Positions 50,201-61,239 of a stretch of DNA of 64,000 nucleotides are shown one piece after another. Under the pieces are notes generated by a model. That model was not told where the DNA came from. It did no database searches and saw only the letters and a program-made list of their open reading frames with translations. The position numbers were made by a program, and so were the translations under genes. The DNA is from Hsuehochloa calcarea (Eukaryota; Streptophyta; Magnoliopsida; Poales; Poaceae), in the NCBI GenBank assembly GCA_036346395.1, contig CM070602.1:21895098-21959097 (forward strand), read 5' to 3'. Numbering within the stretch: the first letter of the stretch is position 1; the number at the start of each line of letters is the position of its first letter.

Positions 50201-51892
50201 TCCTAGATGGAAATTTCACCATTGGAGTCTTTCACTTGTTGGTGCATTGCTTTGTGTTGGTATGCCTCTTTATTCTCACCAATTTATTTTGTCATCATGA
50301 GCTGTAATATTTTTGCTCAAAATCGGTTTATGTATTTTGACATGTATAATTGAGTTAGACATTATTTGATTTAAGACTTCTTTCACCGTTTAACATGTAT
50401 GCTTTATAATACAACCAGCTTCTCCTAATCTGTACTGAACTATTGTTTACCCTGTATTTATTGTGGCACACAGCTCATTAAAATGAACCCTTTGTTGTAT
50501 TTATATCAGTGCTTTTCCACTTACATGGATCTTTCTCTCAATTTTCAGTGATCATGTTTTTGATCTCTTGGTCTTTCACTGTTGTCTCCCTTGCCCTTGC
50601 AAGCCTCATCTATTACTATGTGAGCATAAAAGGTAAGGCTGGAGACTGGGGAGATGGGTTCAAGAGTGCATACTTTCAGTTGGCACTGCGAAGTCTTAGA
50701 TCTCTAGGAGGTATGACTTTCTGCTTGGCAAGTAAATAATCCTAATTGAGACTATGCGAACTCCCATTTTTGTAACAACATTCTTCTTGCAGCAAACCAA
50801 GTTCATCCTAAGAATTGGTATCCCATTCCTCTGATATTCTGCCGTCCTTGGGGTAAACTTCCAGAAAATGTCCCTTGTCATCCCAAACTTGCAGATTTTG
50901 CCAATTGTATGAAGAAGAAAGGCCGTGGTATGTCAATGTTTGTCTCAATAATTGACGGTGATTATCATGAACTGGCTGAGGATGCAAAGAGTGCCTGTCG
51001 TCAGCTAGACACCTACATTGACTACAAACGCTGTGAGGGTGTTGCGGAGATTATTGTTGCACCCTCAATGTCTGAGGGCTTCCGCAGCATTGTTCAGACG
51101 ATGGGCCTAGGTAACTTGAAGCCAAACATTATTGTGATGCGGTACCCTGAGATCTGGCGTCGTGAGAATCTGACACAGATACCATCAACATTTGTCAGCA
51201 TAATAAATGATTGCATTATTGCTAACAAGGCAGTTGTCATTGTGAAGGGCCTTGATGAGTGGCCTAATGAGTACCAGAGACAGTATGGGACTATTGACCT
51301 CTACTGGATTGTGAGAGATGGAGGATTGATGCTTCTTCTATCTCAGCTCCTGCTCACAAAAGAGAGCTTTGAAAGCTGTAAGATCCAAGTCTTCTGCATA
51401 GCCGAAGAGGACCTTGATGCTGAGGAGCTGAAGGCTGACGTCAAAAAGTTCTTGTATGATCTTAGGATGCAAGCTGAGGTCATCGTTGTGACTATGAAGT
51501 CATGGGAATCTCACATGGAGAACAATAGCAGTGGTGCTCAGCAAGATGATTCCCAAGAGGCTTACACAAGTGCACAGCGAAGGATCAGTGTGCACCTTTC
51601 TGAGATGAAGGAAACCGCACAAAGAGAAGAACAGCCGCTTATGGAAGATGGGAAGCAAGTTGTTGTGAACGAACAAAAGGTTGAGAAATTCCTCTATACA
51701 ATGTTGAAGTTAAACTCGACGATACTCAGGTATTCCAGAATGGCAGCTGTGGTGCTAGTGAGCCTCCCTCCGCCACCACTGAATCACCCTGCATATTTCT
51801 ACATGGAGTACATGGATCTGCTTGTAGAGAACGTCCCACGCATGCTGATAGTTAGGGGATACAGAAGAGATGTTGTCACATTTTTCACATGA
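32242..51892 (+). CDS. CCC1: Cation-chloride cotransporter (SLC12 family), 13 coding exons, 997 aa
   Basis: Coding exons read directly: 32242-32417, 33535-33681, 33851-33929, 34324-34415, 34716-34830, 35103-35203, 36338-36399, 37335-37583, 37679-37793, 44864-45058, 49859-50259, 50549-50710, 50793-51892 (stop TGA). All 12 introns are GT..AG and the 2994 nt sum stays in one frame. The protein has a cytosolic N-terminus (about 1-140), a 12-helix permease core starting near the GTMMGVFVPCLQNILG segment, a conserved FPAVTGIMAGSNRS motif near residues 385-400, a possible N-glycosylation site NGT at about N269 in an extracellular loop, and a long C-terminal SLC12 domain (about 632-997) ending in RRDVVTFFT. 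Family knowledge: plant CCC1 proteins move Cl- with K+ and/or Na+ in endomembranes and affect ion homeostasis and cell elongation. Length fits rice and Arabidopsis CCC1 (about 975-990 aa). The start is chosen because MENEEIEG resembles the grass N-terminus. Introns 9 and 10 are filled with transposons, yet no coding defect is visible. Confidence 0.96.
35305..35480 (+). repeat. Grass interspersed repeat in CCC1 intron 6
   Basis: The stretch contains a CATGCCCGTGCGTTGCAAC-type core and ends near AGTAGTAGAGATA. I recognise this combination as a widespread short interspersed repeat of grass genomes, but I cannot assign it firmly to a transposon superfamily. No target duplication is obvious. Confidence 0.4.
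35850..36268. mobile_element. Non-autonomous hAT element in CCC1 intron 6
   Basis: A 419 bp element flanked by an 8-bp target duplication, TGTAGCAT (35842-35849) and TGTAGCGT (36269-36276), 7 of 8 matching. Termini are imperfect inverted repeats: CGGGGCCGTCTC on the left and the complement CAGGGCCGTATC on the right. An 8-bp duplication and CAGGG-type ends are hAT hallmarks. There is no transposase. Its right edge lies about 70 bp upstream of the exon 7 acceptor. Confidence 0.75.
37019..37248. mobile_element. hAT-type MITE in CCC1 intron 7
   Basis: A 230 bp element bounded by a perfect 8-bp duplication CTCCATAG (37011-37018 and 37249-37256). Ends are CATGGATGAAAATCC and the complement CAAGGATAAAAAAAC. 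The interior is rich in ACCGG/CCGGT and short palindromes (for example CCGTACGG). It carries no coding sequence. The exact 8-bp duplication supports a hAT-mobilised miniature element; it ends 86 bp before exon 8. Confidence 0.8.
38637..38960 (+). repeat. Degenerate minisatellite array 1 (AACAATGAT units), intron 9
   Basis: Tandem degenerate units of about 19-24 bp built on AACAATGATRTATTCCTATAA and AATGATGCATTCCAATAATC variants. The same unit family and orientation recurs 3.5 kb downstream at 42484-43177. Confidence 0.8.
38985..39705 (-). mobile_element. Copia LTR-D fragment, intron 9
   Basis: Read on the - strand this matches the first part of the solo LTR at 57998-59674: both open with TTGGTAATTAATG and later carry repeated short blocks around AATGTGTTTTGCAAA. 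The part with GCGGTCYGACCG motifs is missing, so it is truncated. Confidence 0.6.
39807..40454 (-). pseudogene. Gypsy gag remnant with two decayed zinc knuckles
   Basis: Two - strand reading frames form a broken gag. The upstream part (40454-40185) is Q/N/L-rich like the gag N-terminus and contains an exact 39-bp tandem duplication (40327-40404, encoding VGLNTNTSVNVRA twice). The downstream part (40127-39807) has two CCHC-like knuckles, CYTYGEQGHFAYIC and CNHCGKEGYFVKQY, the second having lost key positions. It lies just downstream, on the - strand, of LTR-C and its primer site, as expected for gag. Confidence 0.65.
41043..41055 (-). other. Primer-binding site of the intron 9 gypsy element
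   Basis: On the - strand TAGTATCAGAGTC begins 4 nt after the LTR end (CCCGACA) and resembles the initiator-Met tRNA primer site TGGTATCAGAGC with a few changes. Its place and orientation show that the 41060-44682 repeat is the 5' LTR of a - strand element. Confidence 0.55.
41060..44682 (-). mobile_element. Gypsy 5' LTR (LTR-C family) in CCC1 intron 9
   Basis: On the - strand it starts TCTAACATCCCAAAA (canonical TGTAACATCC, mutated) and ends GGGTCCCGACA, followed by a primer-binding site and gag. It aligns in several blocks with the solo LTR at 23167-27152, for example the AGTGCACACAGT and CTGCAGCGGAA neighbourhoods. It contains a GC-rich block (about 43400-44300) and minisatellite array 2. 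The body of the element and the other LTR are missing. Confidence 0.7.
42484..43177 (+). repeat. Degenerate minisatellite array 2 inside LTR-C
   Basis: About 690 bp of imperfect units such as AATCCAACAATGATATATT and AATCCGATAATGATGTATT. On the - strand it is open as a 209-residue repetitive frame rich in LLDYRNIS-like units, a by-product of the repeat rather than a recognised protein. The comparable LTR-C at 23167-27152 lacks it, so it was added or expanded in this copy. Confidence 0.85.
45560..45780 (-). pseudogene. hAT transposase C-terminal dimerisation domain remnant
   Basis: The - strand reads FSAMKIVKTYLCNRINDDF followed by MSDSLIYYIE, with an in-frame stop just before it. This matches the C-terminal dimerisation region of hAT/ZMYM-like transposases, where a conserved ER-FSAMKI block is followed by NR--D-F--D-L--YIE. 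Only the last part of the protein remains, so it cannot transpose. Confidence 0.75.
47149..47172. repeat. Perfect 11-bp inverted repeat near hAT right end
   Basis: ACCCGGTGTCC, a 2-nt loop, then GGACACCGGGT: a GC-rich hairpin 23 bp inside the right terminus of the hAT element. It may be a subterminal binding site, but only the symmetry is seen. Confidence 0.7.
47285..49425. mobile_element. Element with long inverted ends (MULE-like), intron 10
   Basis: The left segment (about 47285-47395) and the reverse complement of the right segment (about 49315-49425) align over roughly 100 bp, sharing TTTTTTAATAATATTT, AAGTTA-CCC and TTTGGTCACGC. Long inverted ends suggest a Mutator-like element. No transposase was seen and I could not find a clear 9-bp target duplication. 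The interior holds a 160-bp tandem repeat and a GC-rich block (48540-49250) unlike the AT-rich flanks, possibly captured DNA. Confidence 0.5.
47575..47995 (+). repeat. Tandem repeat, about 2.6 units of 158-165 bp
   Basis: Units begin GAAGGTGTTC at 47575, 47740 and 47898, and share the order GAAGAA..TTACGTTTGTTGC.., ACGAAAGAT and ACAAGTTCACTCATGG. Short inverted GTCACGCC/GGCGTGAC blocks sit between units and recur at 49110-49330 within the same element. Confidence 0.8.
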
Positions 51893-52600
51893 TTAGATAT
51901 ATACGTTTGGAGGCTCAAGAGCCATTTGGTGGTTGTACCATCATAGCAGAATGGGTAAGCAGATTTTGTGCAGATTCTACGGCTGAAGTTGGAGGCCCTC
52001 ACCTTAAAGGCAACCTTGAGATGATATGTGCGGTGCTGTTATTGGCATATTGGGCACGTAAACAACAGTATCTTCATTCTTTTTTTCTGGAATCAACAGA
52101 TGATACCTCATTGTTACAGATTTTGTAGCCATTTTCCCCATACGTAACAGTTCTAGAAATGCAACGTTTCCCCTTTTCACCGAAACAGTAGCAATAGTGA
52201 TCCTACTGGTGTTATGTTTCCATCATTTGTATACGCCTGCGAGAGACCATGCATGAAAGGGTGCAAAACTGGTGTTATGATCTTAAAGAATATTTTGTTG
52301 GCATGTTATTCGCTATGTCAATGGTATTACATTCCTGACGATGCATGTGAAACATCAGCAGAAATGATTGGTGGTATTTTTACATACTTACTTCGATACT
52401 TTCGTACACTGGACTGTGTCCATTGCACATGTCTTCGAAGTTCTGTTGAATGCTGGACATGTACTTGTGGGACATTGAAATTTGCGGACATTGTATATAC
52501 CTTAGATTTGTACTCAGCACACGGTAGTACGTGAAGCATTGTTTTCATAGCTTTTATTAGCTCAAGTTTTTACGGCGGGATACTTGGGATTATTTCCTAT
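51893..52600 (+). other. CCC1 3' UTR and immediate downstream sequence
   Basis: About 700 bp after the CCC1 stop with no repeat signature I can recognise and no coding potential beyond short chance frames. The 3' UTR must lie here, but no unambiguous AATAAA-type signal was seen, so the transcript end is not placed. Confidence 0.4.
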
Positions 52601-55600
52601 TATTACGTGTTTTTATCTAGTACTGAGGTATGATCCCACGATGTATAACTGTTAATACGACTTATATAAGTGGTCTTGGCGTCTAGCTAGATGTTCCGTC
52701 CGTTGAGGTGGTACGTTGTACTGCTATTTGATTGTAGAGCACGATGACAGTGTTGATGATGTTTGTAAGAGTGTGACACCCGGTTTGCACCCTGGTCTCA
52801 TCAGCCAGAATTTGATTTCTATTAACCACATGGTTATTCCGATGAGTTATTCATTATGATTTTTTTTTTAGGTTTGATCCCACAATTTGTGGATTGTAAA
52901 TTCGTAATTTATAAGAGAAGGATGACTATACTAGCCAATTCTTGTTACTGATGACTATACTAGCCAATTCTTGTTACTACTCTATACATATACAATAGAA
53001 GTAGATAGAATCATCTACCTTGGCAGCAAAACATAGTTTCTGGGACTTTTTTAAAAAAAAATAGGAAATCCACGCTCAAGATCAAAACGTGAGAGGAATT
53101 GAAGGCTTCGAAATTATACCATGAGAAATAGAATCCACCTTGAGGTAGGTTTGTGTTGGTCATATGACTTAGTGGCAATCATGGAAATGATTATGTCACG
53201 TTTATGTTTATGAGTTACAGAATAAATGTTATTATGTTCATTGGATAAATTATTGTTTATAAAGATTAATAAGTATGTGACTTGGTGGTGAAGCTCTTTA
53301 ATAGTTGCATGGTGTGGTTGGGACTCTATTGACTTATCGACCCGCATATGTATTAATTGATGACCATGTTTCACCGGTCATAAATATGAGGATATCGAAT
53401 CAATAATGTGAGCACATGTTAGAGAACATGATGTTGGATTAACCCACCATGGGACATTATTGGGATTGTTATGATTTTATGTGTCATCAGTTGGTATCAA
53501 GCAATGATGATATATAATCCTTAGACCTGAGATCAACACGATTTCCTACATGTGTAATAGTACACTTAGGAGTTACCAAACGTTATTCCGTAACTAGGTA
53601 ATTATAAAGGTTGCTTTCGGGTATGCTATGAAATATACGGAGGGATGTGACTAGTCGGATATGTGATTTGTCCCTCCTAACATAATATAAGAGATATCTC
53701 TGAGTCCCGCGATGTGGTCGGATAAAGAAAGTACATAGCCATACCACTAGTGGTTGGATAAAGAAGAGTGGACCACACAAAGTTATCCGTCACTAGATCG
53801 AGAAAGTATTGAGCAATCCATGGATGATACATATCTCACATAGAGTTCAACCATATATCGTGAAGCAAAAGGAGAATATGCAAGCAGGTCGTTCAGTTTG
53901 ACCATATACAGATTTGATATGGGGGATGCCCGATCTTCTCGGTGAGGAACCATGGATAAATGATGTGAAGTAGACGATGTCGCTAGCTGAACACTCGCGC
54001 CAATGCACAAACCCTCAACTCTTTGGAAAACGCCCAAAACACACCGGATAGTTGTTCGTCGCGAGACCACAAACGACGAACGCCAAGTCCCCAATTCCCA
54101 ATGGAACGACGGCTTGACCTTGAGTTGCAGAACGAATCAATGGATTGCCTAGTCCTCTCTCAAAGTCCTCGCATGAACTCTGGTTTTGAAAAAACAAGCA
54201 ATAGCTATGTTTATATTCTTATGCATAAACTGGTCTCAGGTTACAATGAGAGTCTAACCCTCAATATATAGTGTCATTCTCCTCCTCATGGCTGGCCAAG
54301 AGGCCATACTCCTACTCTAATTTGGAATTAGAACTCCTACTCCAATTCCGACTCAATCTAAAACAAAAAGGAAACTCTATTTTTACAACTATTATATTGT
54401 TTTGGTCATATCTTTTGACTCCGGAGGAATTTCAGAGTGCGGGAGGATCCATTGGATCGGCCTTGAAGTCATCTTTCTAACAAGCCTAAGAACACCTAAA
54501 TCGGACTCCGTTTGTGAAAGTTATGACCATTTTACTCCGGACTGTCCTGCTGATTCCGAATCCGAATTTGATTATGAGTTGATTCCGAATTTGATTTCGA
54601 TTGGGGTTGTGGGAGATCTGAATTGGGCTTAAAATCTTATCCAAAACTTGAGCTTTAAGTTCTTGGGCTTCTTCTCCTTTTGCTCTCCCATCACATGGGG
54701 TTCTTTCCTCCTTGATCAGCCGCATGAGCTGCATGACTTTCTCCTTCCCAACTGCTTTGACCTTCTTGTTCTTCATCACTAGGCAACAAATATGGTTACC
54801 CTCCTCCTTGTGCTCCTCTATTGCTTTGGCTCCGCCTCCCTCTCGGTTCGAAAGACTTTAAGCTTGTTTGACCTGAGAATGTAGAAAGTATTGCTTTTAC
54901 GTAGTGTCCAATTCTCACGGAAAACACAAAGAAACTTGTTAAGAAATAATTACACATGTTGTTTGAGAAGTGTAACTCTTGCTTCATAAACAACCTCATA
55001 AGTAGTCGGGATATCCTCATCAAGATTGGTCGTGCACTGGCCATACATGATAACTAACAAGTTGGTGAACTGGTCGTAAGGTGTTACGGATTGGTCATGA
55101 CTACATGTGAACTGATCGTATAGAGATAGGAGCTGATCATAAGTGATAAGGATCTGGTTGAAGATCATATTGTATAAAGTTCATCCGATATAATCTTTAT
55201 GTGTATTCGAGAGTCGTTATGTCCTGCAAGAAATCGCTTCCGACTTGTGATCGAAAAGGTGTTTCTGAGTCACAACCGATTACGCATGAACCTACATGGT
55301 CACACACTTAACAGGTTAGAACAAACTAGTTCGGATAAGATCCTTTATGGGGTCTTAATAAGGGGATGCATGGGGCTATTGGGACATAAGAGTTACATCA
55401 CCGAAACCCTAGCCACCTCCTCTCAAAAAGGCTATGTAGTGCACGTTGATGATAGCTCATCAGGTGTACGACGTTCCCAAAAAGGCTCTGCAGTGCATGT
55501 TGGTGCTAGCTCATCATGTGTACGACGTTCTACCCCTGGACGTGTGGATACCGTAGAGGCGTTACTACGCTGATCAACGATGATGCACGACCTACACAAG

Positions 55601-55827
55601 GAACATGATAGGTTGCTAGAGGAGACGATCGATACCGAGGTAGTTGGACGATCGACTTCTACCACTACATCGACACACTCGACGTTGGATCAGGCTACTC
55701 CAACTCTTCTTCTACTGCACTACGCGTCTAGTGGTAATGATATATAATCTCTTACTTTCATGGCTTACTAGTTTACATAGTAGAATTTTTGAATTACGTT
55801 CTAGTGTAGCCTACTCGTATCCCTACA
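52601..55827 (+). mobile_element. Probable 5' LTR and other repeat DNA of copia element G
   Basis: No gene is recognised. The block ends CCCTACA immediately before a primer-binding site, so its right part should be the 5' LTR of the copia element that follows; the left edge is not determinable. 52921-52978 is an exact 29-bp tandem duplication. A frame at 54779-54486 on the - strand is Lys/Arg-rich and unrecognised. Confidence 0.4.
52921..52978 (+). repeat. Exact 29-bp tandem duplication
   Basis: The unit opening GATGACTATACTAGCC occurs at 52921-52949 and 52950-52978 with no difference. Confidence 0.95.
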
Positions 55828-55828
55828 C

Positions 55829-55840
55829 TGGTATTAGAGC
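55829..55840 (+). other. Primer-binding site of copia element G
   Basis: TGGTATTAGAGC differs at one base from the initiator-Met primer site TGGTATCAGAGC. It follows CCCTACAC, consistent with the end of a 5' LTR, and gag begins 1.35 kb downstream after a long leader. Confidence 0.7.
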
Positions 55841-57180
55841 CATCTTGTGTAGTATTTGATCTATATTGGTCGAATATACTTGATATGTGGTAGTAGTAGT
55901 TTGGATATATTACTGATCTGATACAGTAACCTAGATTGGTTCACATAGATGGACTGGTTTAGGCACCGGTTGATGAGATCAACCGGCTTCGGTGATAATA
56001 GATGGGTTCGTGGGAGGTATGAGTTGATAGCACCAAATGATTAACCATGCTTGTTCACGGTCATATTGCTTGATACTCCTACTGGTCAGAATTCCATCAT
56101 CGGAGTATACCACGATGTGTAGCCGTATGGATGTGCTAATCATATTGGTTCAGAACAAGATTAATATGAATAATCCAATGAATTTCCAAGGCTCGATTTC
56201 ATGAATTAGATTCATGTTTCGAAATTTTTTACCAAGGGAGCTACCCTTAGACCTGCCGTGCTAGGTAATCATTGACACATTATGTGTTCATATTACTCGA
56301 TAGAATTGGATTCTATGCATAACAACATTCTGCAAGAATTGATGTGAATAGTATGACTCATTATGTATGTGACGCATTTATGAATTTTTGTGGCCTCTGA
56401 GTCACACTGATTTATAGGTATGGAACTACATATTATTGTATAGCGATCTATGCGCCGATATGTGATGCTTAATATTATCATATGTAATTCATTACTAGTT
56501 TTTAGGGGTAATTGCTTAGTAGATGAATATGATGATTTCAAGCATGATGGCTCGGTGAACAGGAAGCGTGGTGATAGAGATTGTCATGTTAAGGGCCATA
56601 CTATTTCACAGTTTAATATGATTATTTGTGAATGTTTATTATTGTTCCTATTATACAATTGATCATGTTATTTATCATTAGATATTTGGACATGATAGAA
56701 TAGTATCCCACAAGAAAAATTAAGTAAAATTGATGTCTTTTCAATTATTGTGCCTATCATGATTTTGATCGTTAATTGGCAGGTCTATCAAAGTAGGGTA
56801 TCATTAACTATCTTAATAATATGGGGTGAGTGTCGAACACCTGCACACATAGTATTGGTTTGATTTGAAAAGACTATCAAAATGGTTTTGGGCCTTGGGG
56901 CATACTGTTGGTAGTGGGGGCATATTGATGTCACACAACAAACAAGTCATATGAGGTATGAATTGCAAGGGGTTGCGTACCTAAGTCGTTAGGTTTCTAG
57001 CAGTGATGCCAAAGCTCACTAGGACTTAATGAAATATAGATCTTGAATGCACTATATGAAGTTAGTGGGAAACTTGGTTTAGAACATATAGTTATAATAT
57101 CTTTTATTAAATTATTTAATAGAGGATTTTACATAAACATGGTGTTGAACTTGTGCATGTACATATTTTCTATTGTAGAT

Positions 57181-57997
57181 CATGACACCTAGTACTTTCT
57201 TCACACCTACCTTTAACTTGTGATCTATTCTTGAGAAAGAAAAACTAAATAGAACAAACTTTATTGACTAGTTTCGTAATATGATAATTGTTCTCAAATA
57301 AGAAAAGAAGGAATATGTTATAGAGGGTCCCTACCCCAATGAACCGAATGCAGATGCTACTCGTACTGAAAATAATGCTTATGAGAAGCATTACAATGAC
57401 GCAATTGATGTACACTACCTTATGTTTGTCACCATGAGCTCTGAGCTTTAGAAGCAATATGAGATCACGAATGCTTTCAATATGTTTGTGGGTCTGAAAG
57501 ATATGTTTTAGGACCAGGCAAGGGCAGAGAAGTACAATACCTCTAAGGCATTATTTTTTGTAGACTATCAGAAGGTAGCTCAGTTAGTCCATATGTGATC
57601 AAGATGATTGGTCACATTGAAAGCTTGGTTATTTCCTTAGCCAAGAGTTGGCTACTAATGCGATTCTTCAATCGCTCTCTGTAAGCTTTGAGCCCGTCAT
57701 ATTGAATTATCATATAAATGGCATGGAGAAGTGAATGAATGAGTTGCATGGCATGCTTAAGGATGATGATGAGAGCATCAAACAAAGTTATAATCATGTG
57801 ATGATGGTTCAAAAGACTACTAGCTTCAAGAAGAAAGGTAAGTATTGGGGAAAAAGAAAAGGTATAGGAAAGACTCAAGATGAGATCGAGATTCTCAAGG
57901 CTAAGCTTAAGAAGATCAAGCTAGGTTCTAAGCCTGATACATAATGTTACCATTGTCATGAGACTGGATATTTGAAGAATCTAGACCCGTCATTATG
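57181..57997 (+). pseudogene. Copia G gag remnant
   Basis: Reads MTPSTFFTPTFNL then, past stops, ILEKEKLNRTNFIDFRN-like sequence, VIEGPYPNEP, and near the end a Lys-rich stretch and the first half of a zinc knuckle, CYHCHETGY. Stops and frameshifts are frequent. The second half of the knuckle (HWKRNCKKYL) lies at 59672-59700, after the inserted LTR. Confidence 0.8.
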
Positions 57998-59674
57998 TGT
58001 TAATAGATTACTTTGGTAATTAATGACAATTGTCATGTTGACTAAGTTAAGTCACATGATGATGAAGACAAATGATAGCTCAATGTGTTGAAGGTCATCA
58101 AATCAAGTCAGTGGTGTCATGTGTTGATGCTCAAGTCAAGAACCTAATCTTGGAGAAAATATGGGGATCATCATTTTAAAGATCCAAGGGAACGCACAAG
58201 GCAAATGCATATCTAGCATAGGCTAAGGATATGTTTCTTAGTATCAGTCTCGGTGTTTGGTGTGGAGACCGGATTGCTAGTATAGGCTATCGTACTATTA
58301 AGAGGGGTCATGACTAGTAGCTTGAGTGTGTCATGTGTTTATTGCTCGTTATGCTTGTTCTAGCTCTCCATAGCATGTTGCCAATATTTGTGAATGTGTT
58401 TCGCAAATTGTTGAGGCTAATGCATAGTCCTTGTAGTATGTAACTTTAGTTTGCTAATGTGTTTTACAAACGGTTTTAGTTCATGTACCTAATCCTTTCG
58501 GCATGATTCTAAAAGTCGCAAATGTGTTTTGCAACTTGTTAAGAATTTTGCTTTAATTCCTTGTTTGTATCGCGCGTCGATTGGTAAATGTATTTTGCAA
58601 ATTGAGTTGAAGTTGATACAAAATCTATTTTTCTGCCTAAGTCAACTAGCGGTCTGACCGTAAGTCAACTAGCGGTCTGACCGGCCCCACAGTCAAACCA
58701 CCACGATCAACTTTTTCCAAAGAGGATGTTTCTCTGGTTGCCTTGGCTCCTCTATGGAGCGGTCCGACCGCTCTCCTAGCGGTTTGACCGGCTCTTATGT
58801 GGGTGGTCAGTCTGGTTGAGAGTCCAACGACTAGTTTTTATGGCCGTTGGAGTGAGACTGGTCTGACCGGCCACTGGTTGGTGGTTAGACTGATTTTCCC
58901 TATTTTTTCATAGATTCTCCCCCAACGGCTAGTTTCTTCATGTGGGCGTATAAATACCACTTGTGGCCGGTTGTGGGAGATTGTTGGTACTATTTTCGTC
59001 CCCTTTGAGCTAAGATCAAGTCTTCTCTTCCCCTTTGTGCATATGTTGCACTTAGAGAGCTTAGAGTGTAAAATCATAGTGCATGTGTTGCATTAAGTGT
59101 TGGATTGAGTATCCATCAAGCTTAGACACTTAATTCGTTCAAGTGAGCATCTCCGACTTGTTATTATTGGTGTTTGCCGATACCTAGATGGCTATGGCTC
59201 AGAGGAGTTACACGAGTGATCTTCTCAAAGAGGATTGTGAGATGACCCGAGCGATTGTGAGTGGTTTGGTGTTCGCCATCTCCGAAGTGGAGGAATAGCA
59301 ACCCCGAGAGGATTTGAGGTGTAGGCTTAATTCGTGGAGCCAGACTAATTCATTTGGGCTTACCTTAATGTGGATTAGGGGAAACCGATAAGTTTTTGAA
59401 CACCAAGATAAAATGTCATTGTGTAATTTATCTTGTGCTTTACATTGTTGCAATTTACATTTGTAGAATTAAATTGCTTGCTTGTCACCTTAGGACTGTA
59501 TTCCTCGTCTTAGACTTAGTTTGTTAGTGTACTTAGCAAATACTAGTTTATTTATGTTTTAAATTATGCAAAATTGAATTGATTTACAATTCTGCATAAA
59601 ACTCAGTTTTGGCTAAAAGAATTTTTAAAACAGCCTATTTACTCCCGTCTAGTCGGCCTCCTCGACGTTCGACA
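57998..59674 (+). mobile_element. Solo LTR of another copia family (LTR-D) inside gag
   Basis: From about TGTTAATAGATTAC to CTAGTCGGCCTCCTCGACG...GACA. It splits the copia G zinc knuckle. It carries GCGGTCYGACCG motifs (58650-58880), including a 23-bp direct duplication near 58640-58685, and TATAAATACC at about 58950 as a TATA box. The flanks CATTA / CATTG may be a 5-bp duplication with the ends shifted by two bases; exact edges are uncertain. Confidence 0.7.
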
Positions 59675-60060
59675 TTGGAAAAGGAATTGTAAGAAGTACT
59701 TGGCAGAGATGAAAAATAACGAAGGGGGGTAAGATTTTTAGTTCAAGTATAAATATTATAGAAATTAATCTTGCTACTTCTCCTACATGCTCTTGGGTAT
59801 TTGATACCGGATTGATTGCTCGTGCTTGCAATTCGATGACTGATAAGGAGTAGAAGTTTGGCAAGAGGTGAGGTTGATCTTCGTGTGGGCAATGGATTTA
59901 GAGTTGCTGCGTTGGCTGTTGGCACTTTACCATTAGCTTTACATTTATGATTAATTATGTAATTAAATAATTGTTATTATGTTCCCGCCTTAAGTAAAAA
60001 ATATTATTTCTACTTCATGTTTTAGAGCAGAAGGTTATAAGTTCAGAATAAAAAATAATT
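59675..60060 (+). pseudogene. Copia G zinc-knuckle end and protease remnant
   Basis: HWKRNCKKYLAEMKNN is the distal knuckle, followed after frame breaks by INLATSPTCSWVFDTG-like sequence, where the protease catalytic DTG/DSG block should be. Several stops. No frame is long. Confidence 0.6.
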
Positions 60061-60760
60061 GTTGTTCGATTTATTTTGATGATATTCTTTATGGTCATGC
60101 TCCATTGGTAAATGGATTATATGTTTTGAATCTTGAAAATGTGCATGTCTATAACATTAATGCTAAGAGGCTTCGACCTAATGATTTGAATTCTACTTTT
60201 ATTTGGCATTGTCGTCTAGGTCATATAAATGAGAAGCTCATGATGAAGCTTCATAAAGATTGTCTTCTAAACTCATTTAATTTTAAATCATTAGAAACAT
60301 GTGAATCTTGTTTACTTGGCAAAATGACAAATGTGTCTTTCACGGGTATAAGTGAGAGGGCAAGTGACTTATTGACCCTTGTACCTATGGATGTATGTGA
60401 ACCAATGAGAAATTTGGCAAGATGTGGTTTTCAGTACTTCATAACTTTTACTGATAACTTTAGTAGATATGGTTATATCTACTTAATAGGGCATAAGTCT
60501 GAATATTTTGAAAAGTTCAAGGAATTTCAGAATGAGGTACAAAATCAACTTGGCAAGACAATCAAATATTTACGATCAGATCGTGGAGATGAATATTTGA
60601 GCTATGAGTTTGGTGATCATACAAAGCAATGTGAAATTGTTCCACTTACTCCGCCGGGAACACCTCAATGGAATGAGATATTTGAACAACGAAACCAGAC
60701 ATTGTTAGACATGGTTCACTCAATGATGGGCCAATCTGATATTCTATTGTATTTCTAGGG
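60061..60760 (+). pseudogene. Copia G pre-integrase and integrase core
   Basis: Open from 60105 for 217 codons: a GAG-pre-integrase region with WHCRLGHINEKLM and C-ESCLLGKM (zinc-binding His/Cys), then the integrase core with FITFTDNFSRYGYIYL and IKYLRSDRGDEYLS and an altered third acidic block around EIFEQRNQTLL. It ends at a TAG at 60756. The best-preserved piece of this element, but flanked by broken pol. Confidence 0.9.
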
Positions 60761-61239
60761 ATACACTATAGAAACAACGTCTTTCACTTTAAACAGGGTT
60801 ACATCAAAAGTGGTAGAGAAGACATCATATGAGATATAGACCGAGAAATGTATTGGATTGTCTTTCTCAAAGTATGGGGGTTGTGATATATGTAAAACAT
60901 TTGATGTCTGATAAGCTTGCACCAAAGTCAGATAAGTGCTTTTTGCGGGCTATCCTAAGGAAACTAAAGGATATTACTTTTATAAGTGGGATGATGACAA
61001 ATTATTTGTTGCCCGAAATGGTGTTTTCTTAGAGAAAAATTTCTTTCCAAAGGAGTCAGTAGGGCAAGGTACAACTCGAAGAAACTGGAGAAATATATGA
61101 AAATGTTTCAACTCCTACTGGACCACTACAGGATGAACAAAATATTGTAGAACATGTAGATGAGCCATCAGCCCCACGTAGATGTAAAAGACCATGCCAA
61201 TTGCCTATAAGGTATGTGCATGACATTTTATTATTAGCT

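Noticed and set aside
51889..52534. Short + strand frames after the CCC1 stop
   Set aside because: They fall in the expected 3' UTR, lack domains, and the CCC1 C-terminus (RRDVVTFFT) is the normal family end.
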